Positions 8,221 through 17,704 of a stretch of DNA of 64,000 bases are shown piece after piece (the stretch's first letter is position 1; each line of letters begins with the position of its first letter). This DNA comes from JANQMY01 sp965227095 (lineage in GTDB: Bacteria; Pseudomonadota; Alphaproteobacteria; JANQMY01). Below the pieces are notes generated by a model. It saw only the letters and a program-made list of their open reading frames with translations. It searched no databases and was not told the DNA's origin. The stretch lies in contig CBDDFL010000001.1 of assembly GCA_965227095.1 (NCBI GenBank), positions 2,232,001-2,296,000 of the forward strand, in the 5' to 3' direction. The position numbers and the translations under genes were made by a program.

Positions 8221-10839
8221 ATGCCCATTTCCTTACGGCAGTTCCGAATATTTCTGTTGGTGTTGATGGCCGTGTGCTCAGGCTGCCTGGCATTGATGGC
8301 GTGCGTGACTGAACCACTAGCGCAAACGATTTCTGTTCCATCGGAAACCGCTGAGGGTGCCAGTGATTTTGGCAGCGATATTCCCGATGATCTTTTTGTG
8401 ACCGATACGGACGATTTCTCAACCGCCCGGACCTTGCTGCACGGCATGTTGCTTGGCCTCCTGCTTGGACTGGCCGCTTTTCACCTCGCTCGATTTTTGT
8501 ACGCTGAGATACGTATTTCTCTAGCGACATTCGCCCTTCTTTTGTCGGGCTTTTTATTTGAGTACACCGTTTTTGGCTATCATGAAGCCTTCACAGGCGA
8601 CGACAGTAATTTGTCAATGATGGTGCAAGTGGCGTCGGCGGGGATATTGGCGGTGGTCGGATTTCATTTCTTGCGCCGTTTTTTGGACTTAGGAGAAACG
8701 CATTCAAACTATGATGTGTTGCTGAGGGTGCTGTTTTTCGGATCCCTCTTTGCGCTAGCGGTGACGCCCTTCAACGTGATGGTCGCTAAATTGATGATCA
8801 CGCTGGCTCTATTTATCGGTATTGTGGGCGTCAGTGTGTTGGTGGCCTTCCTGTCGCGAGGCGGTTCTACGCGGGCTCAGATATGCAGTCCTGGTGTGTT
8901 TTTGCTAACGCTCGCCTTCTTAGGGCAGGGCTTGTTGCAGGCTTTCGCTCTAGAGACGAGCGAAGCGCTGTCAGTTCTCGTTCATCTTCTATTTGTCATC
9001 GGCCTGTTGCTTTTATCTTATGCGGTTCTCAGCGAACGGGATGTGCGAGATATAGAAACGGCTTTACCCGCATTACCGGCCCCCGCTCGACATGGTCTGA
9101 CCGGGCCCTCTTATAGCGCGTTGGACGCAGCCACCCGGGAAGATGACCATATGCACGGGCGTCTTGCCCTTGCTTTAGCGGCGTCTGGTGAGGGGGTTTG
9201 GGATTGGGACTTTCAAGAACAACATCTGTTTTTGTCCACGGAAGCCGAACACTTGCTGGGCATCGAGCCCGGAACGTTCGACGGCACGCGGGAACGGTGG
9301 CTGTCCCTTTTAGCAGGCGACGATGTGTCATTGTTTCGTGAGTTTATGTTGTCCGCAGCTGGTGGACACGAGGCTTCCTTTACAAAGTCGTTTCGCCCAA
9401 AGCAGCCCGTGCGAAGTGATCAAGTGTTGGAGCTTCAGGCTTCCGTGTTGACGGGAGAAAACGGAGCGCCACAACGGTGCGTCGGTATGTTGCGGGACAT
9501 AAGCGATCGCACAGCGCAGGATCATCGCCCGATTGATGCAGGCGAAATTGATATTTTGACGAATGTGCTGACCCGGTCGGCGTTCATGACCCGACTAGAA
9601 GAGCAACTCACAAGCGGAGACGTTTCGGAAGATCAGCTATCGGAGCTTTTTGTCATCGATCTAGACCGTTTTAAAGTCGTGAATGAGGGGATCGGACATG
9701 CAGCGGGCGACCAACTGCTTGCCGGTGTGGCGGAGCGCCTCACCGCGTTTTCCGGCGAATCCGATCAAGTGGGGCGCCTTGCCGGAGACGAGTTTGCGCT
9801 TTTGTTGAATAGACAAGGTGGCAATGCCAATGCGGAGGGGATTGCAGATCTCATTCTTGATTTATTGTCGAGGCCTTTTGAGATTGGAAATCGCGAAGTC
9901 TTTTTGGGGGCCAGTATCGGTTTTGTGGCGCTCGGAAATTCGGAAAACACCGCTGGTGAAATCCTCCAGAATGCTGAATTTGCTGCTCAAGAGGCCAAAC
10001 GGGCAGGCGGTGGCCAGTGGCGGGAGTTTGCACCCGTTATGAGGGGGGCTGCCGATGAATCGGTTTCGCTTCACGCAGAACTAAGCCGAGCATTGGAACG
10101 CGACGAGATCGAACTTCATTTTCAACCGATATTCGCCTTGGCAGACAAACGCATTGCCGGATTTGAGGCACTGCTTAGGTGGCGCCATCCGAAACGCGGT
10201 ATTCTTGGGGCGGATCAGTTCATTCCGGTTGCGGAAGAAACCGGGCTTATCGTGGAGCTAGGGCGCTTTGCGCTCAGCCTTGCAAGTGTTCAGCTCTATC
10301 AATGGCAGGCCTTTTTCCCTCTTGATACGCCATTGTTTGTCAGTGTGAATATGTCCAGCCGTGAATTGCTGCGGCCGGACTTGGTGACAGAATTTGAAGA
10401 GGTCATACACGCGGTGACGGTCGCGCCGGGGACGTTGAAGGTAGAACTCACGGAATCTCAAGTCCTACACGACGAAGACAGCGCATCCGACGTGATTGAA
10501 CGCTTGCGAGAGATGGGCGCCGGGCTGGCGTTGGACGATTTCGGTACCGGCTATCAAGCGCTCAGCCGATTGAAGAAATACCGGTTCAATACTCTGAAGG
10601 TCGATCGTTCCTTCGTCTCGGCAATGGATACGGAAGAAGAAGCGCCTGTCATCACCAAAACGATTGTCGATCTGGCGCATGAACTGGGCATGGATGTCAT
10701 CGCTGAAGGCGTGGAAACTGACGCCCATGTGGAGATGCTGCTCCAAATGGGCTGCGATTTTGGTCAGGGCTTCCACTTCGGTGCCGCCATGACCGCTGAA
10801 GATGCGCAAAAGTTCATTGCGCTCCACTGGGCGAATTAA
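8221..10839 (+). CDS. Membrane sensor 7TM-PAS-GGDEF-EAL protein (c-di-GMP metabolism)
   Basis: Protein of 872 residues. The N-terminus is hydrophobic with a Cys near residue 21. Seven hydrophobic segments at about residues 70-265 resemble the 7TMR-DISM membrane domain. A PAS-like domain (about 305-430) contains GEGVWDWDF. The GGDEF domain (about 445-610) has AGDEF at 521-525 in place of GGDEF and no RxxD inhibitory site upstream. The EAL domain (620-870) keeps E649 in FEALLRW, NMSSREL, ELTESQ, LDDFGTGY, LKVDRSF and IAEGVE, so phosphodiesterase activity is likely. Cyclase activity is uncertain. The gene stands alone, convergent with yqgE. Confidence 0.92.
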   Translation: MPISLRQFRIFLLVLMAVCSGCLALMACVTEPLAQTISVPSETAEGASDFGSDIPDDLFVTDTDDFSTARTLLHGMLLGLLLGLAAFHLARFLYAEIRISLATFALLLSGFLFEYTVFGYHEAFTGDDSNLSMMVQVASAGILAVVGFHFLRRFLDLGETHSNYDVLLRVLFFGSLFALAVTPFNVMVAKLMITLALFIGIVGVSVLVAFLSRGGSTRAQICSPGVFLLTLAFLGQGLLQAFALETSEALSVLVHLLFVIGLLLLSYAVLSERDVRDIETALPALPAPARHGLTGPSYSALDAATREDDHMHGRLALALAASGEGVWDWDFQEQHLFLSTEAEHLLGIEPGTFDGTRERWLSLLAGDDVSLFREFMLSAAGGHEASFTKSFRPKQPVRSDQVLELQASVLTGENGAPQRCVGMLRDISDRTAQDHRPIDAGEIDILTNVLTRSAFMTRLEEQLTSGDVSEDQLSELFVIDLDRFKVVNEGIGHAAGDQLLAGVAERLTAFSGESDQVGRLAGDEFALLLNRQGGNANAEGIADLILDLLSRPFEIGNREVFLGASIGFVALGNSENTAGEILQNAEFAAQEAKRAGGGQWREFAPVMRGAADESVSLHAELSRALERDEIELHFQPIFALADKRIAGFEALLRWRHPKRGILGADQFIPVAEETGLIVELGRFALSLASVQLYQWQAFFPLDTPLFVSVNMSSRELLRPDLVTEFEEVIHAVTVAPGTLKVELTESQVLHDEDSASDVIERLREMGAGLALDDFGTGYQALSRLKKYRFNTLKVDRSFVSAMDTEEEAPVITKTIVDLAHELGMDVIAEGVETDAHVEMLLQMGCDFGQGFHFGAAMTAEDAQKFIALHWAN

Positions 10840-10855
10840 CGCTCAAATCGACACG

Positions 10856-11464
10856 CTAAGCGTTGCCGGCGGTTCCCGATAGAAGGGATAGGTCGATCCC
10901 CAGCTTCGCCATGGCATATTCCCAGCGGTTTTCGAGAGCCGTATCAAAAAGCAGAGCATCGTCGGCTGGGCAATGGAGCCATCCATTTGCACGGATTTCG
11001 GATTCCAGCTGCCCTGGCGCCCACCCGGCATATCCCAAGGCGACCAATGAACGTTGCGGTCCGTCTCCGCCTACGATTGCCTTCAAAATGTCAGTCGTGG
11101 CAGTTAGACCAACTCTGTCGCCGATATAGATGGTGGAATCTTCTTTGGAATAATCTGTACTATGAAGAACAAATCCCCGTCCCGTATCAACTGGACCGCC
11201 AAAATGCACATTTACGGATTGGGAGGCAAAATTTCCGTCAATGTCCAGTTGATCCAATAGTTCATCGAACGTGATGTTGTCGGCAGATTTGTTTACAACC
11301 AAGCCCATTGCGCCGCCTTGTGCGGTATGGGCGCACAGGTAAACGACACTGCGTTCGAAACGCGTATCCGCCATACCGGGCATTGCAATGAGGAATTGCC
11401 CTTCGAGGCAGTCCTGTTTTTTGTTTTCTGATTCGGCCGACATGTAATCTTCCCCAAAACTCAA
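10856..11464 (-). CDS. YqgE/AlgH family protein (UPF0301)
   Basis: Protein of 202 residues, a conserved family of unknown biochemical function (DUF179). Diagnostic segments are LEGQFLIAMPGM, FERSVVYLCAH, GAMGLVVNK, VHFGGPVDTGRGFVLH and the C-terminal GYAGWAPGQLESEI. Two other ATGs lie close to the start; the codon at 11443 (MSAESENKK) is an equally good candidate. It is divergent from the DsbD-like gene and convergent with the GGDEF/EAL gene. Confidence 0.92.
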   Translation of the reverse strand: MSFGEDYMSAESENKKQDCLEGQFLIAMPGMADTRFERSVVYLCAHTAQGGAMGLVVNKSADNITFDELLDQLDIDGNFASQSVNVHFGGPVDTGRGFVLHSTDYSKEDSTIYIGDRVGLTATTDILKAIVGGDGPQRSLVALGYAGWAPGQLESEIRANGWLHCPADDALLFDTALENRWEYAMAKLGIDLSLLSGTAGNA

Positions 11465-11665
11465 AATTCAACAAAACACAGTGAAATGTGGGCGAAAGGA
11501 CGACAAATCGGTCGGCTCACATGAATTTGAGCCAGTTTCATTACCCCTAGCCAACATACCCTGTGTCATAACCCCATCTACTAAGGTGATATTTAGTCGA
11601 TGACAGTTTGATATGGTCACAGAGTAGCAAGATCTAGGCCGCATTTTCAGTACAGAATAGAGACA

Positions 11666-12565
11666 ATGTTAACCAAGAAATCCAGTTTAATGGTGTGCCT
11701 GCTACTTCTAGTATGCGGATCTGCCTCACTTTCATTCGGAAATGAGACACTCCGACATTTGGCCACCCCTTGGGGCGGCAATGACTATGTGGATTTGCGT
11801 CTTGTTTCGGATCACCATCATATTCCCAGCGATGGAAAACTCACGCTTGCATTGGAAGTTAACCTCAAACCAGGTTGGGTGACGTATTGGACCATGCCGG
11901 GCGTATCCGGATTCCCGCCAAAAATTACCCGTAAAGAGTTCGAGAATATCCGTCATTTTGAGGTGATGTGGCCGGCCCCGGCCCATCACGAATTGCCGTA
12001 TTCCGATGCCATCGGATATGGCGGACATGTGCTCATCCCAATCGAGATGTCGGCAAAGGTGCCTCAGCGGGATGCGGTCATAGATGTCGATTGGCGCATT
12101 GCCGTCTGTGAGGAATTTTGTGTGCTCCACGAAGAAACATTCTCTCTCACCATTCCGGCTGCATCCGGGGGTCAAGCGCCGCAGAAGACTAGAGATTACG
12201 CAGCCATCAAACGTGCTGTGTCGTTGGTGCCGGCGACATCAATGTCCGACTCTTCTTTGGGGCAAGCCTATCGGGTCTTTTCCGCTTCCGTCAGTAAACA
12301 GCATCAAAGCACAACCCTGGAGATAGTATTGGACCGTACAAGTCCCCTTTCCGATGTGCCAGAATTATACATTTCCAGCAAAGAAGGCATTCGCTTTGGC
12401 ACGCCGAAGTGGCAAATCACACCGGATGGTCAGCAGATAGGGTTTCATTTTCCGGTTTTCCTTCCGGATTCTCGAACAACGCTCGAGGGCTGTGACCTCA
12501 CCGTGGTTCTGGTGTCCTCAGAAGGGGCATTCCAGACCAAAGCACTTGTCGGCGCGGGGCTATAG
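11666..12565 (+). CDS. DsbD alpha-domain-like periplasmic protein
   Basis: Protein of 299 residues with a signal peptide (about residues 1-25; hydrophobic core MVCLLLLVCGSASLSF). The body matches the N-terminal disulfide-interacting domain of DsbD/ScsB proteins: KPGWVTYWTMPGVSGFPP, then VDWRIAVCEEFCVLHEE with a CxxxC pair near residue 148. The DsbD transmembrane and thioredoxin domains are absent, so it is a stand-alone domain. The role is probably in periplasmic thiol redox exchange, by inference. It lies between divergent yqgE and a peroxiredoxin gene. Confidence 0.85.
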   Translation: MLTKKSSLMVCLLLLVCGSASLSFGNETLRHLATPWGGNDYVDLRLVSDHHHIPSDGKLTLALEVNLKPGWVTYWTMPGVSGFPPKITRKEFENIRHFEVMWPAPAHHELPYSDAIGYGGHVLIPIEMSAKVPQRDAVIDVDWRIAVCEEFCVLHEETFSLTIPAASGGQAPQKTRDYAAIKRAVSLVPATSMSDSSLGQAYRVFSASVSKQHQSTTLEIVLDRTSPLSDVPELYISSKEGIRFGTPKWQITPDGQQIGFHFPVFLPDSRTTLEGCDLTVVLVSSEGAFQTKALVGAGL

Positions 12566-12584
12566 CCTCTTCGGTCTTTCGCCT

Positions 12585-12607
12585 TGATCTAAAGCGATCA
12601 CTTTTTT
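12585..12607 (+). terminator. Possible weak terminator after the DsbD-like gene
   Basis: TGATC (12585-12589) and GATCA (12596-12600) form a 5-bp stem followed by CTTTTTT. The stem is short, so termination may be weak or absent. Confidence 0.3.
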
Positions 12608-12704
12608 GGACATCAGCACTTTTTTTATGAGCGTGACCAAGCTTTAATGCGGCGCGTTTATTCGGCGCGGTCGCGCCGCCAATCTCAAGAGGCAATAGAT
12701 AAGA

Positions 12705-13190
12705 ATGACCATTAGCGAAGGCGATAAAATTCCTGAAGCCACCCTGATGCATATGACCGACCAAGGTCCTGCTCCCCTGAAAACGTCAGAATTGTTTGGC
12801 GGTAAGAAGGTTGTGGTTTTCGCACTGCCGGGTGCGTTTACGCCGACCTGTTCAAACCAACACTTGCCGGGATTTGTCCGGTTAGCCGACGACATCAAGG
12901 CAAAAGGAATCGATACGATTGCCTGTTTGTCCGTGAACGATGCCTTTGTCATGGGCGCATGGGGCGAAAACCAAAATGTGGGCGACAAGGTCCTGATGCT
13001 GGGTGATGGGAATGGCGAGCTTACCGAAAAGCTTGGTCTGACGATGGACGGCAGCGGGTTTGGCATGGGAACGCGCTCCACCCGCTATTCCATGATCGTC
13101 GAAGACGGCGTGCTCAAGAAGCTCAATTTAGAAGGCAATCCAGGCCAAGCTGTGGACAGCGGCGCCGAGCGCATTTTGGAACAGCTTTAG
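12705..13190 (+). CDS. Peroxiredoxin, Prx5 type
   Basis: Thiol peroxidase of 161 residues that reduces hydrogen or organic peroxides. The peroxidatic cysteine is C49 in PGAFTPTCSNQHLPGF, the Prx5 signature; a second cysteine is C74 in TIACLSVND. C-terminal features GTRSTRYSMIVEDG are also family-typical. The reductant (glutathione/glutaredoxin or thioredoxin) cannot be told from sequence. It is convergent with asnB, with 11 bases between the stops. Confidence 0.95.
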   Translation: MTISEGDKIPEATLMHMTDQGPAPLKTSELFGGKKVVVFALPGAFTPTCSNQHLPGFVRLADDIKAKGIDTIACLSVNDAFVMGAWGENQNVGDKVLMLGDGNGELTEKLGLTMDGSGFGMGTRSTRYSMIVEDGVLKKLNLEGNPGQAVDSGAERILEQL

Positions 13191-13201
13191 TCTAACAAAC
13201 A

Positions 13202-15091
13202 CTATCTGGTGGCCAGGGCCTTTTGCCGTGACCACCAGATCTCCAAACACAAGAGCATCCACGCAACGGATGCCCAGCGTTTAAGGTCCCACCCGCGTGT
13301 GGTGAGGAATGCGTCAACGGCTGATTGGTCGAAATGCGATCTGGCAAAAGATGCATTATCTGTCAGGCGCTCGATCAATGTCCCGTTTAGCGATCCCGTC
13401 ATCCATTTTTGTAATGGCAGTTCGAAGCCACGTTTCGGTGCGTGGACGATGTCCGGCGGCAGATATTTCTCCGCAAGCTGACGAAGCAAGGGTTTGGTTT
13501 GCCGTCCCGGCAGCTTGATCGAGGCTGGAATGTGAGCTGCCAACTCAATCACCTTGTGATCCAAAAAGGGAGAGCGTGCTTCCAAGCTGTGCGCCATGCT
13601 GGCGATATCCATTTTTATCAATAGGGTATCGGACAGCAGGCGTTCGAAATTGTACCCGCTCATCTGGTCGACGGCATCCAGCGTGCCGTAGGAATGACGA
13701 AGTTGGTCGAGAAGCCTGATAGACTCTTCTAACGAAGTGGTGGACGAAGCGCCGTAGAGGGTGGACTTTTCCTGTTCCGACAGTAGGTCTTTCGTGAGCA
13801 CCAGGTAACGTTCTGTTTCCGGCGCGGCCAACACGCGCAAGAAACGGTGCGCAAATTGATATGGACTTCGATTGCCGGTGGGCTGAGGCAAAAGCTGAAG
13901 GGCAGTCTGGCTCAAAGATTTTGGCCACGCCCCCCAGGAATCCAATCGTCGTTGCAATGCGAACGCGACATAGTGCCGGTAGCCCGCGAATATTTCGTCA
14001 CTGCCGTCGCCGTTGAGCACCACTTTAATATCGCGCCCGGCTATTTCAGATACTAAGTAAGAGGGAAGGGCGGATTGATCCGCGAAGGGTTCGTCATAGT
14101 GGCCGATGATCGCATCGATCCGGTCCTCCCCCATGGAGGAAAGGACCGTGTCATGATGATCCGTCTGGTAACGGTCCGCCACTTGACGCGCAAGAGGGCG
14201 CTCGTCATAGGCACCCACATCAAATCCCACGCAATAGGTCTTCAGGGGCTGCCCCAACTCTTCAGCCGCCATGGCGGTGACAAGGCCGCTGTCGATACCT
14301 CCTGACAGGAAACATCCCACCGGCACGTCGCTGCGCAACCGAAGCCTTACGGCCTCGCGCAATTGGGTGTCGATCTGATCGATGGCGTCTTCTGCGGTCC
14401 AGTTCTGCTTTTGATCGAAGCGCAAGGACCAATATCGTTTGACCTCTGACGATCCATCGGCCGTAAGGCGCAGTACATGGGCGGGGGAGACCCGGCGAAT
14501 GCCTTCATAGATCGTTTCGGGGCCCGGCACGATACCGAAAGAGAGATAATCGTGGACGCCTTGTGCGCGCACTCGATTGTCGATTTCGGGCACCTGGTGC
14601 AGGGCTTTGATTTCCGAGGCGAACGCGTATCCGCCGGGAATGGGGGCATAGAAAAGCGGTTTTTTTCCCGCGCGGTCGCGGGCCAGCACCAACGTCTTTT
14701 GTTCTGAATCCCATAAGGCAAAGGCAAACATGCCGCGCAGCGCGGACACAAAATTCTCGGGATCGTCTTCATAAAGATGAGGAATGACTTCCGTGTCGCA
14801 GGTGCCGGCGAAGTGATGGCCGCTCGCGGTCAGGTCTTGGCGCAGTTCTTTGTAATTGTAGATTTCGCCGTTCTGGATGACCCAACTGCGTCCCGATGGT
14901 GTGCCCATGGGTTGATGCCCGGTTTCGGACAAATCGATAATAGAAAGACGCCGGTGACCGAGGACCACATTATCGTCAATCCATATGCCTTCATCGTCGG
15001 GGCCGCGATGAGCAAGTGTACTGATCATCCGGCGTACCACCGGCGCGTAGCGGTCCGTGTCTGGATGAAGGACGCCCGCTATGCCGCACAT
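13202..15091 (-). CDS. asnB: Asparagine synthase (glutamine-hydrolysing)
   Basis: Protein of 629 residues with an N-terminal class II glutaminase domain (MCGIAGVLHP; Cys2 is the nucleophile after Met removal) and a C-terminal ATP-pyrophosphatase synthetase domain (SGGIDSGLVTAMAAEEL near residue 261, then LNGDGSDEIFAGYRHY). It makes asparagine from aspartate, ATP and glutamine; some relatives of this length act in cell-surface polysaccharide modification, which cannot be excluded. It begins 21 bases after the rnhA stop and may be the last gene of an ispH-thrB-rnhA-asnB transcript. Confidence 0.93.
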   Translation of the reverse strand: MCGIAGVLHPDTDRYAPVVRRMISTLAHRGPDDEGIWIDDNVVLGHRRLSIIDLSETGHQPMGTPSGRSWVIQNGEIYNYKELRQDLTASGHHFAGTCDTEVIPHLYEDDPENFVSALRGMFAFALWDSEQKTLVLARDRAGKKPLFYAPIPGGYAFASEIKALHQVPEIDNRVRAQGVHDYLSFGIVPGPETIYEGIRRVSPAHVLRLTADGSSEVKRYWSLRFDQKQNWTAEDAIDQIDTQLREAVRLRLRSDVPVGCFLSGGIDSGLVTAMAAEELGQPLKTYCVGFDVGAYDERPLARQVADRYQTDHHDTVLSSMGEDRIDAIIGHYDEPFADQSALPSYLVSEIAGRDIKVVLNGDGSDEIFAGYRHYVAFALQRRLDSWGAWPKSLSQTALQLLPQPTGNRSPYQFAHRFLRVLAAPETERYLVLTKDLLSEQEKSTLYGASSTTSLEESIRLLDQLRHSYGTLDAVDQMSGYNFERLLSDTLLIKMDIASMAHSLEARSPFLDHKVIELAAHIPASIKLPGRQTKPLLRQLAEKYLPPDIVHAPKRGFELPLQKWMTGSLNGTLIERLTDNASFARSHFDQSAVDAFLTTRGWDLKRWASVAWMLLCLEIWWSRQKALATR

Positions 15092-15112
15092 GAGGCGGGC
15101 CTTTGAGGTGGA

Positions 15113-15571
15113 TTATTGTCCATTCTGATAGGGTGCCATACCTCGCCGGGCCAATTCATCTGCTTTTTCGTTGCCGGGGTCCCCCGCATGGCCTTTTACC
15201 CAGTGCCAATTCACTGTGTGGCGGCTAAGCGCGTCGTCGAGGGCGCGCCACAGTTCCTCATTTTTGACAGGTTTTTTATTGGCTGTACGCCAGCCATTTT
15301 TCTTCCACCGGTCAATCCATTGGGTGATGCCGTCTTTCACATAGGATGAATCCGTATAAAGCTCGATCTCGCACGCGCGGGTCAGGGCGGACAATGCTTC
15401 GATGGCAGCGGTGAGTTCCATTCGATTGTTCGTGGTTTCCGCGTCGCCGCCGCAGATTTCCTTTGTATTCTCTCCGAAGATGAGGAGCGCGCCCCAGCCG
15501 CCTGGACCGGGATTCCCGGAACAGGCACCGTCCGTATAGATGGTGACAGCGCCAGACTTAGCCGATGCCAT
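15113..15571 (-). CDS. rnhA: Ribonuclease HI
   Basis: Endonuclease that cleaves the RNA strand of RNA-DNA hybrids; 152 residues, the family length. Catalytic acidic residues lie in YTDGACSGNPGPGGWG (D14), NNRMELTAAIEAL (Glu), ELYTDSSYV (Asp) and GHAGDPGNEKADELA (His and Asp). The start overlaps the end of thrB by 14 bases, so translation is probably coupled. A type II RNase H gene (rnhB) lies at 33.7-34.4 kb. Confidence 0.97.
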   Translation of the reverse strand: MASAKSGAVTIYTDGACSGNPGPGGWGALLIFGENTKEICGGDAETTNNRMELTAAIEALSALTRACEIELYTDSSYVKDGITQWIDRWKKNGWRTANKKPVKNEELWRALDDALSRHTVNWHWVKGHAGDPGNEKADELARRGMAPYQNGQ

Positions 15572-16520
15572 ATTCGCCCGGTCCTTTTACATTGCGGTGA
15601 AACCGAAGTTTCTTGAGATATTCGGTGGGATCTTTGGGCTTTACCAAGGCGCCTTCTACAGGTGTCAGCCAATCCACCAGCCGGGTTAACAGAAATCGTA
15701 AGGCAGCCCCTCCCGCAAGAACGGGGAAGGCGGCAATTTCAGCATCGCTCAGCTTGCGTTGTTTCTGATAGCCGTTTGTCAACGCGCGCGCCTTGGTGAT
15801 GTTAAATTGACCGTCATTTTCAAAGCACCACGCATTCAGACAGATCGCAAGGTCATAGGCGAGAATGTCGTCACACGCGAAATAGAAATCGATGAAGCCG
15901 GACAATCGGTCGCCCAAAAAAAAGACATTGTCGGGAAACAGATCCGCGTGGATAACGCCGGTTGGCAAATTGTCGGGCCAACGGCCTATCAAGTCGGTCA
16001 GAGCTTTTTCGATTTCGGCTTCCAGGCCGGAAATGAAAGAATCCGCGTCCGCGCGGCAGCTTTCGAATAAGGACGTCCAACCCTCTGGGTTGAGGGCATT
16101 GGGCCGTTTGATGTCAAAGTCCACCGCGGACAAATGCATTCTGGCGAGCATTTCTCCCAGCAACTGACAGTGTTTCGGTGTTGGCCGATGGACCGAGACG
16201 CCTTCCAGGAAGGAAACGACCGCAGCGGGGCGGTCGTTAAGCGACCGAAGGGTCAATTCGTTCTTGTCGTGGATGGGAACGGGACAGGGGAAACCGTTGT
16301 CGGCCAGGTGCTCCAGCAGACCCAAGAAAAACGGCAAGTCGGATTCAGCGACGCGTTTTTCATACAATGTCAGGAAAAAGCGGCCTTTGTCGGTCTCCAC
16401 CATATAGTTGGTGTTTTCCACGCCCTCCGCGATGCCCTTGAATGATACGACGGCCCCTATGTCATAGGTGGAAATGAAGGCGTCCAGGTCTTCGAAAGTG
16501 ACTTCGGTGTAAACCGCCAT
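15558..16520 (-). CDS. thrB: Homoserine kinase (ThrB, APH-fold type)
   Basis: Protein of 320 residues with the aminoglycoside phosphotransferase fold: GVENTNYMVETDKGRFFLTLYEK (nucleotide loop and Lys), GVIHADLFPDNVFF (catalytic loop with HxDxxxxN) and GFIDFYFACDD (metal-binding Asp). It phosphorylates homoserine to supply threonine synthase. The pairing with ispH upstream and rnhA downstream is the usual alphaproteobacterial context of this thrB type. It starts 7 bases after the ispH stop and overlaps rnhA by 14 bases. Confidence 0.95.
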   Translation of the reverse strand: MAVYTEVTFEDLDAFISTYDIGAVVSFKGIAEGVENTNYMVETDKGRFFLTLYEKRVAESDLPFFLGLLEHLADNGFPCPVPIHDKNELTLRSLNDRPAAVVSFLEGVSVHRPTPKHCQLLGEMLARMHLSAVDFDIKRPNALNPEGWTSLFESCRADADSFISGLEAEIEKALTDLIGRWPDNLPTGVIHADLFPDNVFFLGDRLSGFIDFYFACDDILAYDLAICLNAWCFENDGQFNITKARALTNGYQKQRKLSDAEIAAFPVLAGGAALRFLLTRLVDWLTPVEGALVKPKDPTEYLKKLRFHRNVKGPGEYGIG

Positions 16521-16527
16521 ATGCGGC

Positions 16528-17481
16528 TCATGCAGCTGTTAGGACACGGGGAAGTTTAAACTGCACATCTTCCAGGCGGATGGTGATTTCTTCCACTTCC
16601 ACGTCGTATTTCTCTTTCACGGCGCGCAGCACTTCATCGACGAGGACTTCCGGAGCGGACGCCCCAGCCGTGATGCCCAACGTCTTTACGCCGTCGAGCC
16701 ATGACCAATCAATATCGCTGGCTCGGGGTACTAAGTAGGCGTTGGGGCATCCTTGACGGCTGGCCACTTCCACCAAACGCTGAGAGTTGGATGAATTCGG
16801 GGCCCCGATGACCAGCATGGTGTCACATTGTTCGGCAATGGCCTTCACTGCTTCTTGCCGGTTTGTGGTCGCGTAACAAATATCTTCTTTGTGCGGACCT
16901 TTGATGTTGGGGAACCGCTTGACCAGCGCATCGACAATCTCACTCGTGTCATCCACCGACAAAGTGGTCTGCGTGATATAGGCCAGCTTGTTCGGATCCT
17001 GCGGATTGAACATTGCCACGTCACCGGTCGTCTCGATCAGCGAAATAGACCCAGGTGGTAACTGACCCAAGGTGCCGATCACTTCGGGGTGGCCTTCATG
17101 GCCGATCATGACAATTTCAAATCCCTCCCGGTGGTGGCGTTCGGCTTCCACGTGCACTTTCGACACCAGGGGGCAGGTTGCGTCCAAATAGAAAAGATCG
17201 CGTTCTTTGGCCGATGCAGGCACGGACTTCGGAACGCCATGGGCGGAGAAGATGACGGGGCGGCCGTGGGGAACTTCGTCGATCTCTTTGACGAAAATGG
17301 CGCCCTTTTCTTCCAATTGTTCAACCACAAAACGATTGTGAACGATCTCGTGCCGCACATAAACGGGCGCGCCATATTTCAGGAGCGCCAGCTCCACAAT
17401 TTGGATGGCCCGCTCCACGCCCGCGCAGAATCCACGGGGGGCGGCAAGCAGCAATTTCAGCGTCGGGCGGTTTGTTTCCAT
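16528..17481 (-). CDS. ispH: 4-hydroxy-3-methylbut-2-enyl diphosphate reductase
   Basis: [4Fe-4S] enzyme making IPP and DMAPP from HMBPP, the last step of the MEP pathway; ispE of the same pathway is at 44.2 kb. Cluster cysteines are in AAPRGFCAGVERA (Cys19), LDATCPLVSKVH and a third in the C-terminal half; GAPNSSNSQRL is the substrate loop. I chose the ATG at 17481 because the protein then begins just before the conserved KLLLAAPRGFC and an AGGAG lies upstream. The longer frame from 17529 adds 16 residues that look non-homologous. Confidence 0.96.
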   Translation of the reverse strand: METNRPTLKLLLAAPRGFCAGVERAIQIVELALLKYGAPVYVRHEIVHNRFVVEQLEEKGAIFVKEIDEVPHGRPVIFSAHGVPKSVPASAKERDLFYLDATCPLVSKVHVEAERHHREGFEIVMIGHEGHPEVIGTLGQLPPGSISLIETTGDVAMFNPQDPNKLAYITQTTLSVDDTSEIVDALVKRFPNIKGPHKEDICYATTNRQEAVKAIAEQCDTMLVIGAPNSSNSQRLVEVASRQGCPNAYLVPRASDIDWSWLDGVKTLGITAGASAPEVLVDEVLRAVKEKYDVEVEEITIRLEDVQFKLPRVLTAA

Positions 17482-17704
17482 ACTATGTTTCTGGGCTCCT
17501 GTTAGCGTCCAATCAAGCCCTCTGGGCATTATGTCGCAAGGAAGTAATCAAGGGGTTTCTAAAGCTTAACAAACGGTTGGAAGGACCATTCGACCTTGCT
17601 GGTATCGGCGCCCTTATATAGGATCGCGCGACCTAACAGCGATTGTGATTCTACGCCCGATAGAACAGGTCGTATGCAGCGAAAATAAGGCAAGGAGAGT
17701 GGGG

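Noticed and set aside
13204..13240. Inverted repeat ATCTGGTGG/CCACCAGAT at the asnB 3' end
   Set aside because: It lies within the asnB coding sequence, with no T-run on either side, so a terminator is not supported.
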